This document shows, piece by piece, positions 33,699 through 44,165 of a stretch of DNA of 64,000 nucleotides. A program made the position numbers and the translations under genes. The notes beneath the pieces were generated by a model that was not told the origin of the DNA, searched no databases, and worked only from the letters and a program-made list of their open reading frames with translations. The stretch is from Chara braunii (Eukaryota > Streptophyta > Charophyceae > Charales > Characeae), in the NCBI GenBank assembly GCA_003427395.1, contig BFEA01000163.1, positions 780,636 to 844,635 on the forward strand, read 5' to 3'. Positions within the stretch are counted from its first letter, which is position 1; each line of letters opens with the position of its first letter.

Positions 33699-34439
33699 TC
33701 AAGGGCCTAGGGACGTGGGGGTAGGGGTAGGCCTAACCCATGTGAAACCATTTGCCTGTGGGTTGAACGTTCGATAGACGTCTACCAGATTTTGGGTTTC
33801 ACAGAAAGTCATCAACCGTGAAGAGTCCGCCCTCAAGGGCTTAGCAGTCAGGGTGTCTAGGCCAGGATTTAACATCGTGTTCCGGTCCCCACAGATGATA
33901 AGATTTTCCACATCTGGTAGGGTGGACGCAAGTTCATTCAGAAAGACCAAATGAGCGAGGTACTTAACTGGCGCATAAACTGTCATAACCACCCATTCCT
34001 TTGAATCTATGGAAAAGTTGAGCGACGCCCAACGACCTTCATTATCGTGGTACTGGTCAAGTACCGTAATATCCAAATGCTTATTTACCAAGATAGTTAC
34101 CCCTTTTATTCCTACTGTTGAAGACCAAACCTGGGGACCCTCCCACCAGTGAGAAATGGTAGATAGTTTTCTCTGGTTTAGTTTGGTTTCTTGCAGGCAC
34201 GCAATTTGAACATTTTGCGCATGCATCCAGTTCTTAAACATAAATATCTTAAACTTTTTATTACTGTCGCCAAAGCCTCGCACATTCCAGGTTGCCAGTC
34301 TTCTACCTGATCCTCTGCCGCGAGGTTTTTGGATGCGGCTATCTGCTGGCTTTACCTTCACTGCAGTACCCCTTCCTCCTTGTGACAATCGGGGTTCCCT
34401 GAGGGGAGGGGAAAGCATTCCCTTTTCTGGGTCGTTCAA
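33699..34439 (-). pseudogene. LINE ORF2, APE-type endonuclease domain
   Basis: The open 246-codon frame carries the ordered motifs of the LINE apurinic-type endonuclease: RLATWNVRGFG (N motif), ACLQETKL (catalytic E), VVMTVYAPV (Y), IICGDRNTMLNPGLDTL (D; canonical GDFN here is GDRN) and GFTWVRP near the end. The enzyme nicks target DNA to prime reverse transcription. The F-to-R change in GDFN lies beside metal-binding residues and may itself be inactivating. The His motif expected downstream (SDHHP) is visible just past the end of the frame, in another phase near 33620. Confidence 0.85.
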
Positions 34440-34923
34440 GCTTGTGGTAAAGTTCTCTTACGCGGATTCATCCACTGCATCAATATAGTGACCACCTCCT
34501 GGGCCGACAGACCCTCATGTAAACTGATATCTTTTAGCGAGTCTGAAGCAGAATCCATAAATCTGGTCAAAGGTAACCAATAAATGTTCAGAGCCCTCAT
34601 TAAATCCGTATCAGCCATGACCGACTGCAGTGTCAAATAGGTTATATGGAGAACCACTTTGATTCCATGTTCATTGGTGGTGATGTGTCTACCACACTTG
34701 GGAGTTGGTAGGAACCTACACGAGCCATAATCGTGAAGTGCGTGCTTCCTTGCGGCAGAGAGCTACAATGAGTTCGGCGGAGGGCCTGTAGTAGGGGTCC
34801 CTGGTAGCCATAAGGTTTCATCGTTTTGTCTATGGGTTAGGACCATTGGTCCATGAGGAGTGGGGGATATTATGAGTGGGATAAAAAAATTCTTTCAGAA
34901 TTCCCTCCTCTTTGTCTTTTTTC

Positions 34924-35401
34924 TTAAGTGTCTGCATGGGCAGCCCAGATTGCCCATTTTCTGTGTCGTTTTAGACAAGTGCGGTTGCAATGCCGCCGGG
35001 CCCAAACCACTCCTGGGATGCTGAGTGTTGGACTTTTTTTCCCGAACCTTCCCAAACAACTTCTTCTTGGTCGTTTTTGCTTCTTCATTGGCGAAAGCTC
35101 AGGTGCCAATGAAGAGTCACTCGTTTTTTTTGTCGATGCCCAGCTATTAGCAGGACTTGAGAGTGAGTTGCGGCTTCTTGCAGAACGAAATTATTCCTTG
35201 TCTGAATTTACACTTTCCTCTGCTAAAGGTAGGGGGAGAGGGGGTCGTCCCAAATTATACAGTGCCTTCACCCCCATGTCTGATTCCTTGTCCGAGTGAC
35301 TTTCCTCCTGTGAAAGATCGTGGATCTCGTTCCCTTTTATTCAGGAGGCAGAGTATCGAGGACGGAAAAATACTTTATTTCCCGCCGAATCAACTTCTTT
35401 T

Positions 35402-35433
<32 letters not shown>

Positions 35434-36037
35434 TTCTTCTTCTTCTTCTTCTTTTTCTTCTTCCTCCGAAGAGGAAGGGGCGTGCACTATCGGAACGTGA
35501 AAAGGCAAACCCCCATTGTGGAGGACCATCTCCTTACCTTTGACCGCCAAGAGCGAGTCCTTTTCCTCTTCGCGTTTGCGTTTTTCCCTACCTTTCGAGA
35601 CCTGGTCCAGTTCCATCAGTTCACCCTTTTCATGCAACGGATCCTCCATCTCATTTTCTTTCAACATCCCTTCGTCCTTTTCACCCAACATAAGATTCCC
35701 TTTCCTTTTTTTCTCCACATCCATACCATATGTTTTCTTAGGGTCTGATTTTTTTTCACCTGCCTTTTGTCCCTTCTGCTGTGTCGTCTCTTTCCCTCGT
35801 GGCTCTCTTCTCTCCCCCAATGACCCTTGCTTGCCCTCCTTGTCGGGTAAGAGGGATTGCTCCTTTCCCTTTGCCTTCTGGCCCCTAAGCCCCCCTTTTT
35901 CGGAGTGTCTCTTTCTTTCTACACCTTCTCTCTCTTATCTCCCTTTCCCTTTCTGCCCTTGATAGAACAGCATTAGCGTACGACTTTTGCCCTTGGGCGG
36001 TGCAGTCCTCGTCACCTTCATGATGAAAGTGGCATCT
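34924..36037 (-). pseudogene. LINE ORF1 charged linker and tail
   Basis: A Lys/Glu-rich frame at 35820-35341 (RKREEEKDSLLAVKGKEM, then a Glu tract encoded by the (CTT)n/(GAA)n run at 35395-35460) continues from ORF1. Further basic pieces lie at 35109-34924 (SPMKKQKRPRRSCLGRFGKK). Low complexity makes exact limits uncertain. Confidence 0.5.
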
Positions 36038-36819
36038 TCAGGCAGGGCACCATGGTGTCTCTGCGCACACAACCTCCAGTTCCACGTATCCATCTCTACC
36101 CAAATCGACTATTAGGTATCGTCTGTAGTAAAGCCGTGCTGCAGGCTCAAGATGGAAGCGCATGTTCATTAAGTCCGGCTCAAGTTTATCTTTGAATGCA
36201 GCGTATTCCTTAATTAGCTCACTCCCATACGCATCTCGAACCGCTCCAGGGAGGAGGGGGAGAAAACCCACCGGGACTTGTTGACACCGAATCCAAAAGA
36301 AACGGTGTCGACCAATCTCTCGCCATTCCCAAAGCTCATGTTTAGTCATCCAAGGTCTGAAGGAAACTTTGTATAGGACTTTGTCCAATTCGATGCTTGT
36401 TTCAGACATTTTAAGCATCCATTTTGTTATCCCTTTCGAAGGAGCAACATAAGTAGTTAAATTACGGCCGTCGTTATGGAAGAGGCCTCTCTTCAACATG
36501 GTAGACATATTTTGAGCGGAGGAGGCCCATCCGTTTTCGTAAACACGTATCAACCGTTTTTTAACTTTCGACGAATCGATGAGGATTCGTTTCCAAACAG
36601 GATGATAACAACATGTTCGCGTAACCATTCTGCTTGGATTTGGTACAACTCTGGGTTAATTGTCACTTTCAGGAAATCCTCACCCACTTCCACTCTAGAC
36701 GGTGCCAGGTGGGGGGGAAGGATACCATCTATATAGCATTTTGACAAGATGTCCCGGATTCTTTGTTTCTCTGTAGGCGAGATTGCAGAGGGAGGATCAA
36801 AGTCTCCTATGGGAACCAA
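36038..36819 (-). pseudogene. LINE ORF1, N-terminal part, one frameshift
   Basis: Two frames join near 36600. 36819-36550 encodes VPIGDFDPPSAISPTEKQRI and a segment with LYQIQAEWLREHV; 36628-36038 continues with KVSFRPWMTKHELWEWREIG and MNMRFHLEPAARLYYRR. This is the RNA-binding ORF1 region of plant LINEs (DUF4283-like layout) by position and style. I see no intact zinc knuckle. It would package element RNA. Confidence 0.65.
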
Positions 36820-37112
36820 TTGGAACGAACGGGTATCAGTACCAAAACTAGCACCAACTACGACCTACTCGAAGTAATTAATATAAAATGCTGCTTCCAA
36901 TAATTAAGGATAGATCATGTCTTTATCCGAATAAATCCCCATTGTCTCACCCCCACCCACCCCAACAAGGAGGGCAGGTACACGAACAAGAAAATTATAC
37001 GTGTCTTGCACCTTCTCTGACTGCTTCCTTGGAGGATCCAGGCAAGTCAACCTTTAACTCGCTTATACGACATGATGTCTCGACTTCCGGTTCATTGCAT
37101 CAACCTCGAAGA

Positions 37113-37266
37113 GTGCCCTAACGGGGAGGGAGTCCGTCCTGGCTGCTGGTCTTCCACAGCCGCACTCGACATAGGGAATTTTATAACGAGAACAGAGTCA
37201 TGTACTATCCACTCGGTAATACCGAGGTGTATAGCGGTGACGTCAGCAACCACAAAACCCTACAGC
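37113..37266 (+). repeat. 150-bp direct repeat X, left copy
   Basis: Starts ACGGGGAGGGAGTCCGTCC and ends ACCCTACAGCTAT. About 92 percent identical by eye to 39590-39737. It contains a CTCGGTA-A-TACCGAG hairpin. The two copies sit at each end of the antisense LTR copy. Confidence 0.85.
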
Positions 37267-39588
37267 TATAACCTCACGCCCAGTGCTGCTTTCCGGTCGG
37301 AGTATTTTGGTTCGCGAAAAGGTCCGAGAAGAACAACAAAGATGGGGTGTGCCAACGATTTTTAGGAAAATTGAGTGTGGGGACACAGACAGAACTTAGA
37401 TCCCCCGTGTTGGTCCGACTTTAGTAAGAAGGGATCCGTTGCCGCGCGGGTTGAAGAAAAAGGTGCGCGCGGGGCTCACGGCGATGGGAAATTTAATCCA
37501 GAAAGTAGCGTTGTACTTCGCAGCGGGTCGTTGACCTTCGTTTTAAATGAAAGGGGGAGGGTACACGTGTAGTATCTCGTTTTTGGATGAGGTCCCGTTC
37601 GCGTTCACTACACAACTCTGAGTCCGACGTGGAGGGTCTCATTCGAGTGGCTCTCTCCTTATGTTTGTCATCGCCACGTGTGCGGTAATGGAAGACCTTG
37701 GCTCTATAACGCTCAGTGTGGCGACAGTCATTGCACAGAGTGCTAGACCAATGAGGCGCCACTGCCGACCACGGGATGACGATCAACTCATTAAACGACA
37801 ACAACAACGAATAAGGCAGAAAGTGCGTATCGATGATGACGAATCCCACACCGGCGAATCCGGAGCACTGGGTCTCGGGTGGGAAGTAATAACGTCCGCC
37901 GACCTTGGCGACGGCTTCTCGTACGTCCCACTCGCACACACATGTCCTCTCCTCGTTGTGTGGGAAGGGGCGCGGCGGGGGCACGGGAAGTCGGCGCCCA
38001 GTTGGATTGGGGCTGTCAATCCACATGCAACAACGACAAAGCGCACGATTAATCATGCATCATTCATTCGACACACTACTCGATCCCATCCCGTGTTCAT
38101 CTGATCAACCAATCAACATCCCTGTCATGCTGACACCGGTTCTCAGGCACAATCCAGTTCATGCACATATCAAGTGAGAGGAGAGAAATCAGTGTAACCC
38201 ACCTATTATAGTAGAAACATAGTAGAAGGAAGTTATGGGGGAGAAGAGGCGTAGATTAGAGGAGGAAAGGAAGAAGAAGATAATTACACAAGAAAGTCCG
38301 ACGATTTTGACGAGAAATTTCGGCTCAAATGCCGGATGAACGGAACTCACGCTCGAAGACTTGTACTTTGAGACAAAAGAGGTGCATCCGCCATAAAATT
38401 TCACCATGGCCCCAGGCCATACATCCACTCAACCTTCGATTCGAAACTCACACCAGCACTAACTTTCCCGACCGTCACATGCTACTCCCACCATAGCGAT
38501 CGTCACCCCGCCGACTTATTCTCTGCACGGTCTTTGCCTGGACCCCACAATTCGTCGGGCGATCCAGTGCACAACCGAGTCAGCCCGTCAGGACTTTTCG
38601 ACTCGCACCTTCACACGTACCACCTAGCCACTGCTTCCCGGAAGCTGGCTAATGAGTTGAGAGAGAGATTTTCGATAGCGCTTGCGGAATTTATAGTCAC
38701 GGAAAAGGAGGTAGATGCTAGGAAGGGTTAGGACTGAGGTAGGGAGAGGTAGGGGAAGGTTCGGGGATAATCGGCCGTCGAAAGCCATGTCGATCCTTCA
38801 GATCCCAGTTGTGGCCAATTAGAATCGTCGAGTAACAAAAAATTCCTTCTTACACGGTGCGTCTCTTTGGCTAGAGGGGAGGAGGAGGAAATCGACAGGG
38901 TATTCCGATGCAAGGATTAGAGCGGGAAGAAGAAGGGCGCGAAGGATAGCGCGACATGGAACCAAGATTCAGAGGATCAAGAAAGAGAAAAGGCGCGCGA
39001 GGCAAAGAAGAGATGGGAAAGCGGTTACAGAGAGAGAGAAGGAGCGTGAGCGCGAAGAAGAGAGTGTCAAAGGTAGCGAGGGAAATGGAGAGGGGGGGGA
39101 TAGGGGAGAGGATCTCGCATGCATGGCACCGACACGGAAGTGAAAAGGGCACTGAAACAGTTGCAGCTCATTCAGAATCCTACACTAATTCAAAATTGAA
39201 AAACACCAGTTCCTCGCGTAGAATGAACGCGGGAAAAAGTCCTACGCCTATTCAGATTCACACAAGAATTCCCAGAGTTTTCCGATACAAAGTCGAGAAC
39301 ATTTACGAAAAAAGGACACGTCGGGTCCCGCTTATTCTGGAATTCCTAACCATCGAGCCAAATCCCTAGCGTGCTCGCTAAGGCGCGCGTAATTCCCATG
39401 TATTTCCTGAATTGCGAAAAGATGGACTTCCAAAAACCGATCAAAATGACAAGGGGCAGGCCTCTTTGATTACGAGTAATGCGCATCGATTCATGAAAAC
39501 GCAAAAAAGGGCCTCTTCGCTCTGGTTGCAAAAGATCACCAAAAAAAGGAGGGGGGGGGGGTTGGAAGATGGCACAGGCCCGCGTCAC
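37267..39588 (-). mobile_element. LTR of the Ty3/gypsy family, antisense, without internal region
   Basis: The minus strand aligns along its length with LTR1/LTR2 of the element at 41348-55117. Matches include the 5' TGACG start, CAATTCAGGAAATAC near 39410, TATAAA at 38695-38690, CAGCTTCCGGGAAGCAGTGG near 38640, the ORF at 38026-37493 and the GGGCGTGAGGTT end at about 37270. It is clearly diverged from those LTRs. No gag or pol is attached, so it is a solo LTR or the remnant of a deleted element. Confidence 0.8.
37493..38026 (-). CDS. ORF carried inside the LTR (intact copy)
   Basis: This 177-residue frame is uninterrupted and starts with ATGTGGA, exactly where the LTR2 copy also starts. Its sequence parallels the LTR1/LTR2 ORF without gaps over most of its length. 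Shared blocks include CEWDVREAVA, GGRYYFP, NELIVIPW, ERATR.RPSTSDS, RDLI.(K/R)RDT and the end YFLD. Four Cys are in pairs (CNDC; T.CVCEW). In a 48-codon block compared with LTR2, 13 codons differ only synonymously and 12 change the residue, far from the roughly 1:3 expected without selection. It has Trp and Arg-rich segments and no signal peptide or membrane span. I recognise no family, so the function is unknown. An upstream in-frame ATG (38056) would add ten residues not shared by the other copies. Confidence 0.65.
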   Translation of the reverse strand: MWIDSPNPTGRRLPVPPPRPFPHNEERTCVCEWDVREAVAKVGGRYYFPPETQCSGFAGVGFVIIDTHFLPYSLLLSFNELIVIPWSAVAPHWSSTLCNDCRHTERYRAKVFHYRTRGDDKHKERATRMRPSTSDSELCSERERDLIQKRDTTRVPSPFHLKRRSTTRCEVQRYFLD

Positions 39589-39589
39589 A

Positions 39590-39737
39590 CGGGGAGGGAG
39601 TCCGTCCTGGCTGCTGGTCTTCCACAGCAGCACTTGTCACAGAGAATTCTATAATGAGAACAGAGTCACCTACTATCCACTCGGTAATACCGAGGTGTAT
39701 AGCGGTGACGTCAGCAACCACAGAACCCTACAGCTAT
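39590..39737 (+). repeat. 150-bp direct repeat X, right copy
   Basis: Same orientation as 37113-37266, with about a dozen substitutions, most clustered in the CAGCAGCACTTGTCACAGAG segment. Together with the left copy it brackets the antisense LTR copy. Confidence 0.85.
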
Positions 39738-39953
39738 CCTTAGGTCTGGCCCGCCGTTCCCGGTAGGGGAAAACCGGAGAATAGCGCATCCTACCGCTCC
39801 GTGTTCGCGCCCCTTCCTCCGGCTGACCAGCACGGCGCCAGTCTATTTCCGCCAAATCCAAACTCGTTTTCAAGAGCAGGGGTCAGTCAAGTGGTAGTGG
39901 AGCGACAGGCCGACTCAGGACGTTTTCTAGAGTGCCTCTGACAACTGTAGAAT

Positions 39954-39954
<1 letters not shown>

Positions 39955-39988
<34 letters not shown>

Positions 39989-40150
39989 CTTGCTATGTAG
40001 CATTGTATTTCAAACAAAAAAAATTCTCTGTTGAGGCCGGGGACCTCACAATTCTGCCCGGTGTAACCAAGTAGAGTACCTGCTGAAAACCGGGTCCAGC
40101 GTCCCAAGGCCTTCAGCCTGACATAAGAAACACCAACTCCTCAAATTTTT
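39955..40150 (-). mobile_element. Severely 5'-truncated LINE tail
   Basis: A run of 34 T (39955-39988, a minus-strand poly(A)) is followed by GAGGCCGGGGACCTCACA and GCCCGGTGTAACC, the LINE 3' signature. The copy stops where the next LINE tail begins at about 40150, so one tail was inserted into or beside the other. Confidence 0.7.
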
Positions 40151-40156
40151 TATTAT

Positions 40157-41346
40157 TATTATTTTTTTTTTTTGGGAAAAAGTGAGAATTTCATTAAGAC
40201 CAAAGCTTTGAGGCCGGGAATCCTCACAAACAACCCGGAACGACTCAGACTGGACTGCTGGGTCAAGCCCAGCACATGATCTGTAGGCTTTCGCCTAACA
40301 ACTCATAAACCAAACCAAAAAAACAATCATTGAAACTACCCCCTTACCATGCAAGCCAAACTACACTTCCCCATCCAAACTCAGAGACCATAGTACTATC
40401 CTACTGGCACATAGTCAGGGCTACCCTTAGGAGGCCGTTTGCCCCACAACTCATGTCCCTTCTAGTTCTAAATTACCCTACCCGTCCTACAGCCTATACC
40501 CTTTTTTTGGACATTTTCTTTTTCACCCAACAGCCCCTGCAAATCCTATTTGTCAAATACTCCTAGCCTTACACTCATCCCGCCTACACGGCGGTCGGAA
40601 CCTAAAACGGGTCCAATTTTCAACCGATGACACTCTCTACCCTCATGCTCCCCTCTGCCTCCTACTGTGGATATAAACCGAGTGCCCTGGTATGTCTTCC
40701 AGGCCCTAAACTAACTGACCAACCAATCTAAGAACAACAGTTTCCCATACTCTTTTACTACGACCAATTTTCCATCCAACGCCCACGTTTCCCTGAACCA
40801 AGACAGACCAACCTCCCGTCCTCTACCAGCATACATTTTCCTTCTCCAGTCCGTCTGAATCATCCTTCTGATTTATGTTTTGAAGGTACGCTTGATTTTC
40901 GGATCAGGCATGATTTTTCTTTCAAACTGCGTCCGATTCCTTTCTTTCCATATGACCCAAAAGCCCACTGCTCGAACTGCCTGGGCCACATAACCCCAAC
41001 CCTTCTCCAAGTGAAGATTTTCTGGAACCCCTCCCAAGAGCACCCACTTTCTGTCCCACGGAAACAGCTCCCCCGTCCACAAACTCCATTCCTTAGCCCA
41101 CCACTCCCATATTCGCCTGGAAGCCGGACAGTCCCACCAAATGTGGGTGGTAGACTCAAACGACCACAGACATCTTCTACATTGTGCCTCAATCTTGCAA
41201 CCTCTGCTAATCAGAGTTACTGCCGATGGGGTTGCTAGCAGCGACTCTAACCAGAGCAGTGTTGCAGCTCTGGTGTTTGGTGCGATCGCGAGTTGTTCCC
41301 AGCATCTTGGTAAAGCCTCGCGTATCCGTTTCGTCTCTTCCAGGTT
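40157..41346 (-). mobile_element. Second LINE, 3' part, cut by the Ty3/gypsy element
   Basis: After a T-rich run at 40157-40172 and the family 3' motif (GAGGCCGGGAATCCTCACA), the minus strand encodes the LINE C-terminus. At about 41330-41100 it reads LLATPSAV, CRRCLWSFESTTHIWWDC (zf-RVT zinc-binding pattern) and RRIWEWWAKEW. At 41082-40873 it has KWVLLGGVPENLHLEKGWGY and WVIWKERNRTQFE. The frame is cut at 41347, exactly where LTR1 begins. It continues beyond LTR2 at 55118-55400. Confidence 0.85.
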
Positions 41347-42274
41347 ATGACGAACTACTTCCCGAACCCGTGCTATCTTTCGTACCCCTTTGATTCAAAT
41401 TTCTCTTGTATCATACCGACCTTGCAAGCACCCCGTTTTGTTTTCTTGATTTCGAGCGCCGCGTTTTGGGCCCCCATCTTCCGGAAGCTTTTATGATTCT
41501 TCGGTTCTGCTTTTTCTTTTTGCAATTCAGGAAATACATAGGAATTTATGTGCGCCTTAGCGAGCGCACTGGGAATTGGGCCCGACAGTTGGAAATTCCG
41601 GGATAAGGGGAACTTCGACGTGTCCTTTTTGTGTGTGAATGTTCTCGATCGCGTTGGGGAAAACTCTCGGAATTTTGTGAGAATACGAATAGGCGTAGGA
41701 CTTTCTTTTCCCTCGTCGTCCCTTTCGCGCGCGGATATGGTGATTTCAATTTTGAATTGGTTTAGGACATAGGTAAGCTGTAACTGTTACGGTGCCTTTT
41801 TCTCTTTCATTTTGTTGACGGCGCCACGCATACGAAGCTTTCTTCTCCCCCCGCCCCGCTCTGTTTCCCGCATCATTCTTTCCCACGCCCTTTCCCCCTT
41901 CTCATCCTCCCTTCTCGCAACTGTTTTTTTTTTTCTCTCTCTCCCGCTCTGATCGGTTGCATGCCCATTTCCCTTTCTTGATCATCTGAATCTTGGACCC
42001 GTCTTGCGCTACTTCTCGCGCCCTTTTTCCTTTCGCCTTCCGAACGTGATTCGAAAGCCCGGTCGATCCTTCGATCACTCTCGCCCACCAATCAGACGCG
42101 TGGTACGATAGGATCTGCCTATTGCGCGACGAATCTGATTGGCGAAGCTCAGAGTCCCGAAGGATCAACATGGCTTCCGTAGCGCGCTCCTCGCCAAGTC
42201 TTCTCCTCTTGCTTCTTTTCTTACACCTCGATTTTCCNCCTGCCTTNTCTCTCCCTTGTCCCCCTTCTCGCCAC

Positions 42275-42280
42275 TATAAA
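42275..42280 (+). promoter_or_regulatory. LTR TATA box
   Basis: CACTATAAATTT in LTR1 is conserved in LTR2 (53273-53278) and in the diverged antisense LTR (38695-38690), in the same context about 60 bp before CAGCTTCCGGGAAGCAGTGG. It would start the element transcript about 30 bp downstream, leaving the LTR ORF inside the transcript leader. Confidence 0.6.
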
Positions 42281-43307
42281 TTTNGCAAACGCGCNCGCAA
42301 ATCTCTCTCTTACGTTCTCGACTCCCAAGCCAGCTTCCGGGAAGCAGTGGCTAGGCAGAGTGTTTTGTGCGAGTCGGAAAGTCCTNTCGGGCTGACGATA
42401 GGCTNGCCGGCTGCGCGCTTGATCGCCACGACGGACTGTGGGATCCGGGCGAACCGCGTCGAGTTTACGTCGGCGGGGTGACGATCGCAGTGGTGGGAGT
42501 TCACACGCGACGACAGGGATCNTCGGTGNGGGTATGAGGATCGATGATTGGAGTTGAGTGGGTGATTGGCCCGGGGCCATATTGGAATTCACGGCGAATG
42601 CGCCTTTGATTGATTGCGGATCTTTATCTCTGGCGTGAGTGTACGACGGCAACGCCGAACTTNCTNTTTTCGNATCTTGTCATCTCCCATCTCTACTGCC
42701 CTCCCTCGTCTCTCTCTCTCTTCTATCTTTGAATGACGATGTGTCTTGATGCTTGTCCCTCTCATGAATGGGAATGAAATTGTGTGCTCTCCCGTGTGAA
42801 GCAACTTCTTCNGGAACTCTTCCATTAGTTTCCTGGGTAATCCCCAAATGTTGAGGAGNTGGTCCTCTTGTCTTGTGAACGGTGGATGCGTGCGTACAAC
42901 TCCCTCGGTTGATTTCTGGCGTGTGCACCCNTGTCATTTTCGCACCTTCCACAGTGAATGCATGTGTGAAGATGCTTGCCTTTTTGGTGTTGATTGGACG
43001 CAGCACTCGGCGGGATTTTGTTCGAGAATGCAAGAATGTTTAGATCTGTAGTTCTGAATGTACTGCGCATGCCATCTGCCTTATGTTGCACGACATCTGC
43101 CACCGATCCATGGGGCAGCCCCGAGGAACAGGGCGCCTGGGATTAACGCCGCGGTGGCTTACTAAACCTGAGTCATGGGTCGGTCCCTCAGTTACATGCA
43201 TGATCAGCTGATGGGTGTTTTCTCTCTCTCGTGTCGGAAAGAATTGATTGGTGGTAATGCGAGTGTTTTTCCTTGATGACGTCTCGGGATTTTTGCAATT
43301 GATTGAC

Positions 43308-43847
43308 ATGTGGACTGACCAACGCCCTTNGATCGAGCGTCANCCTCCNGTATCTCCCACGTTAACGCGACCTTTTCCTTACGACNAGGAAAGGACACGT
43401 GTATGCGAGTGGGACGTATGAGAAGCTGTCGCACAGATCGGCGGACGCTATTACTTCCCTTNGGAAAATCGTTGTTCAGGGTTCGTAGAGGCTGGGTTTG
43501 TCATTATGGATACACACTTTCCACCTTATTCGATATTGTTGCCATTTAACGAGTTGATCGTCATCCCGTGGGCGGCAGTAGAACCCCACTGGCCTCACAC
43601 TCTATGCACCGAGTGCCAGCGCTTTGAGCGCTACGAATCCAAGGGTTTCCACTACCGCGTACGGAGTGAAGACGAACACAGAGAAAGAGCCACACGACTA
43701 AGACCCTCCACGTCGGACTCAAAACTAACTGGCGAGCGACGTCGGGACTTAATACGAAGACGAGACACGCGAAGCGTGCCGAAGCCTTTTCGCTCTAAAC
43801 GAAGAACCGTAGCACGGTGGGAAGTCAGGCAATACTTTTTGGATTGA
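43308..43847 (+). pseudogene. LTR ORF, copy in LTR1 (one stop, four N)
   Basis: The same ORF as 38026-37493 (minus), here 179 codons from ATGTGGACTGAC to the YFLD stop. An in-frame TGA at 43419-43421 corresponds to CGA in LTR2 and in the antisense copy, so it is a private CGA-to-TGA mutation. Residues after it remain fully open: FETGFV-like MDTHFPPYSILLPFNEL, IVIPWAAVEPHWPHTLCTEC and RTVARWEVRQYFLD. It lies after the TATA box and ends 224 bases before the PBS, so it would be the first long ORF of the genomic RNA, upstream of gag. Confidence 0.6.
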
Positions 43848-44071
43848 ATTTGTATTTCTCCCTCCTTTCGCACTGAACCCTCGCGCGCATTTTGCGACGT
43901 GCGAAAAACGGTCGACTTACTCCATCGGACCAACACGGGGGATTTCAGTTCTGTATGTGTCCCCACACTCAATTTCCAAAAATCCTTGGCACACCTTATC
44001 TTGCTGTTTTTCTGGGCCTCGTTTTTCGTACCTCTAGCACTCCGAACGAAAGATAGCACAGGGCGTGAGGT

Positions 44072-44084
44072 TGGTATCGGAGCC
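44072..44084 (+). promoter_or_regulatory. Primer binding site, initiator tRNA-Met type
   Basis: TGGTATCGGAGCC differs by one base from TGGTATCAGAGCC, the complement of plant initiator tRNA-Met 3' ends. It sits directly after the LTR end and primes minus-strand DNA synthesis. Confidence 0.85.
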
Positions 44085-44165
44085 GACACGTGGCGGTTCT
44101 GATGATAGTAAGTCGAGCGGGCGAGAGGTAGAAGAAGTCCCCCACCCACTCGCCGAGATCGTCCA

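Larger units (their letters stand above)
29710..36850 (-). mobile_element. LINE (non-LTR retrotransposon), near full length, decayed
   Basis: On the minus strand the order is: ORF1 region (about 36819-34900), APE-type endonuclease (34439-33699), reverse transcriptase (about 32870-31648), zinc-binding zf-RVT end (about 30642-30457), 3' UTR and a poly(A) tail seen as T at 29710-29732. About 7.1 kb in total matches plant L1-clade elements. ORF2 carries many stops and shifts, so the copy is dead. The 5' limit near 36850 is inferred from where ORF1 begins. I could not find target-site duplications with confidence. Confidence 0.85.
41348..44070 (+). repeat. 5' LTR (2.72 kb)
   Basis: Aligns with 52348-55117. 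The part from about 42058 to 43330 is identical to LTR2 including the positions of single N bases, while the outer parts differ at a few percent, so the middle is probably an assembler consensus. The 3' end lies just before the PBS. Confidence 0.9.
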
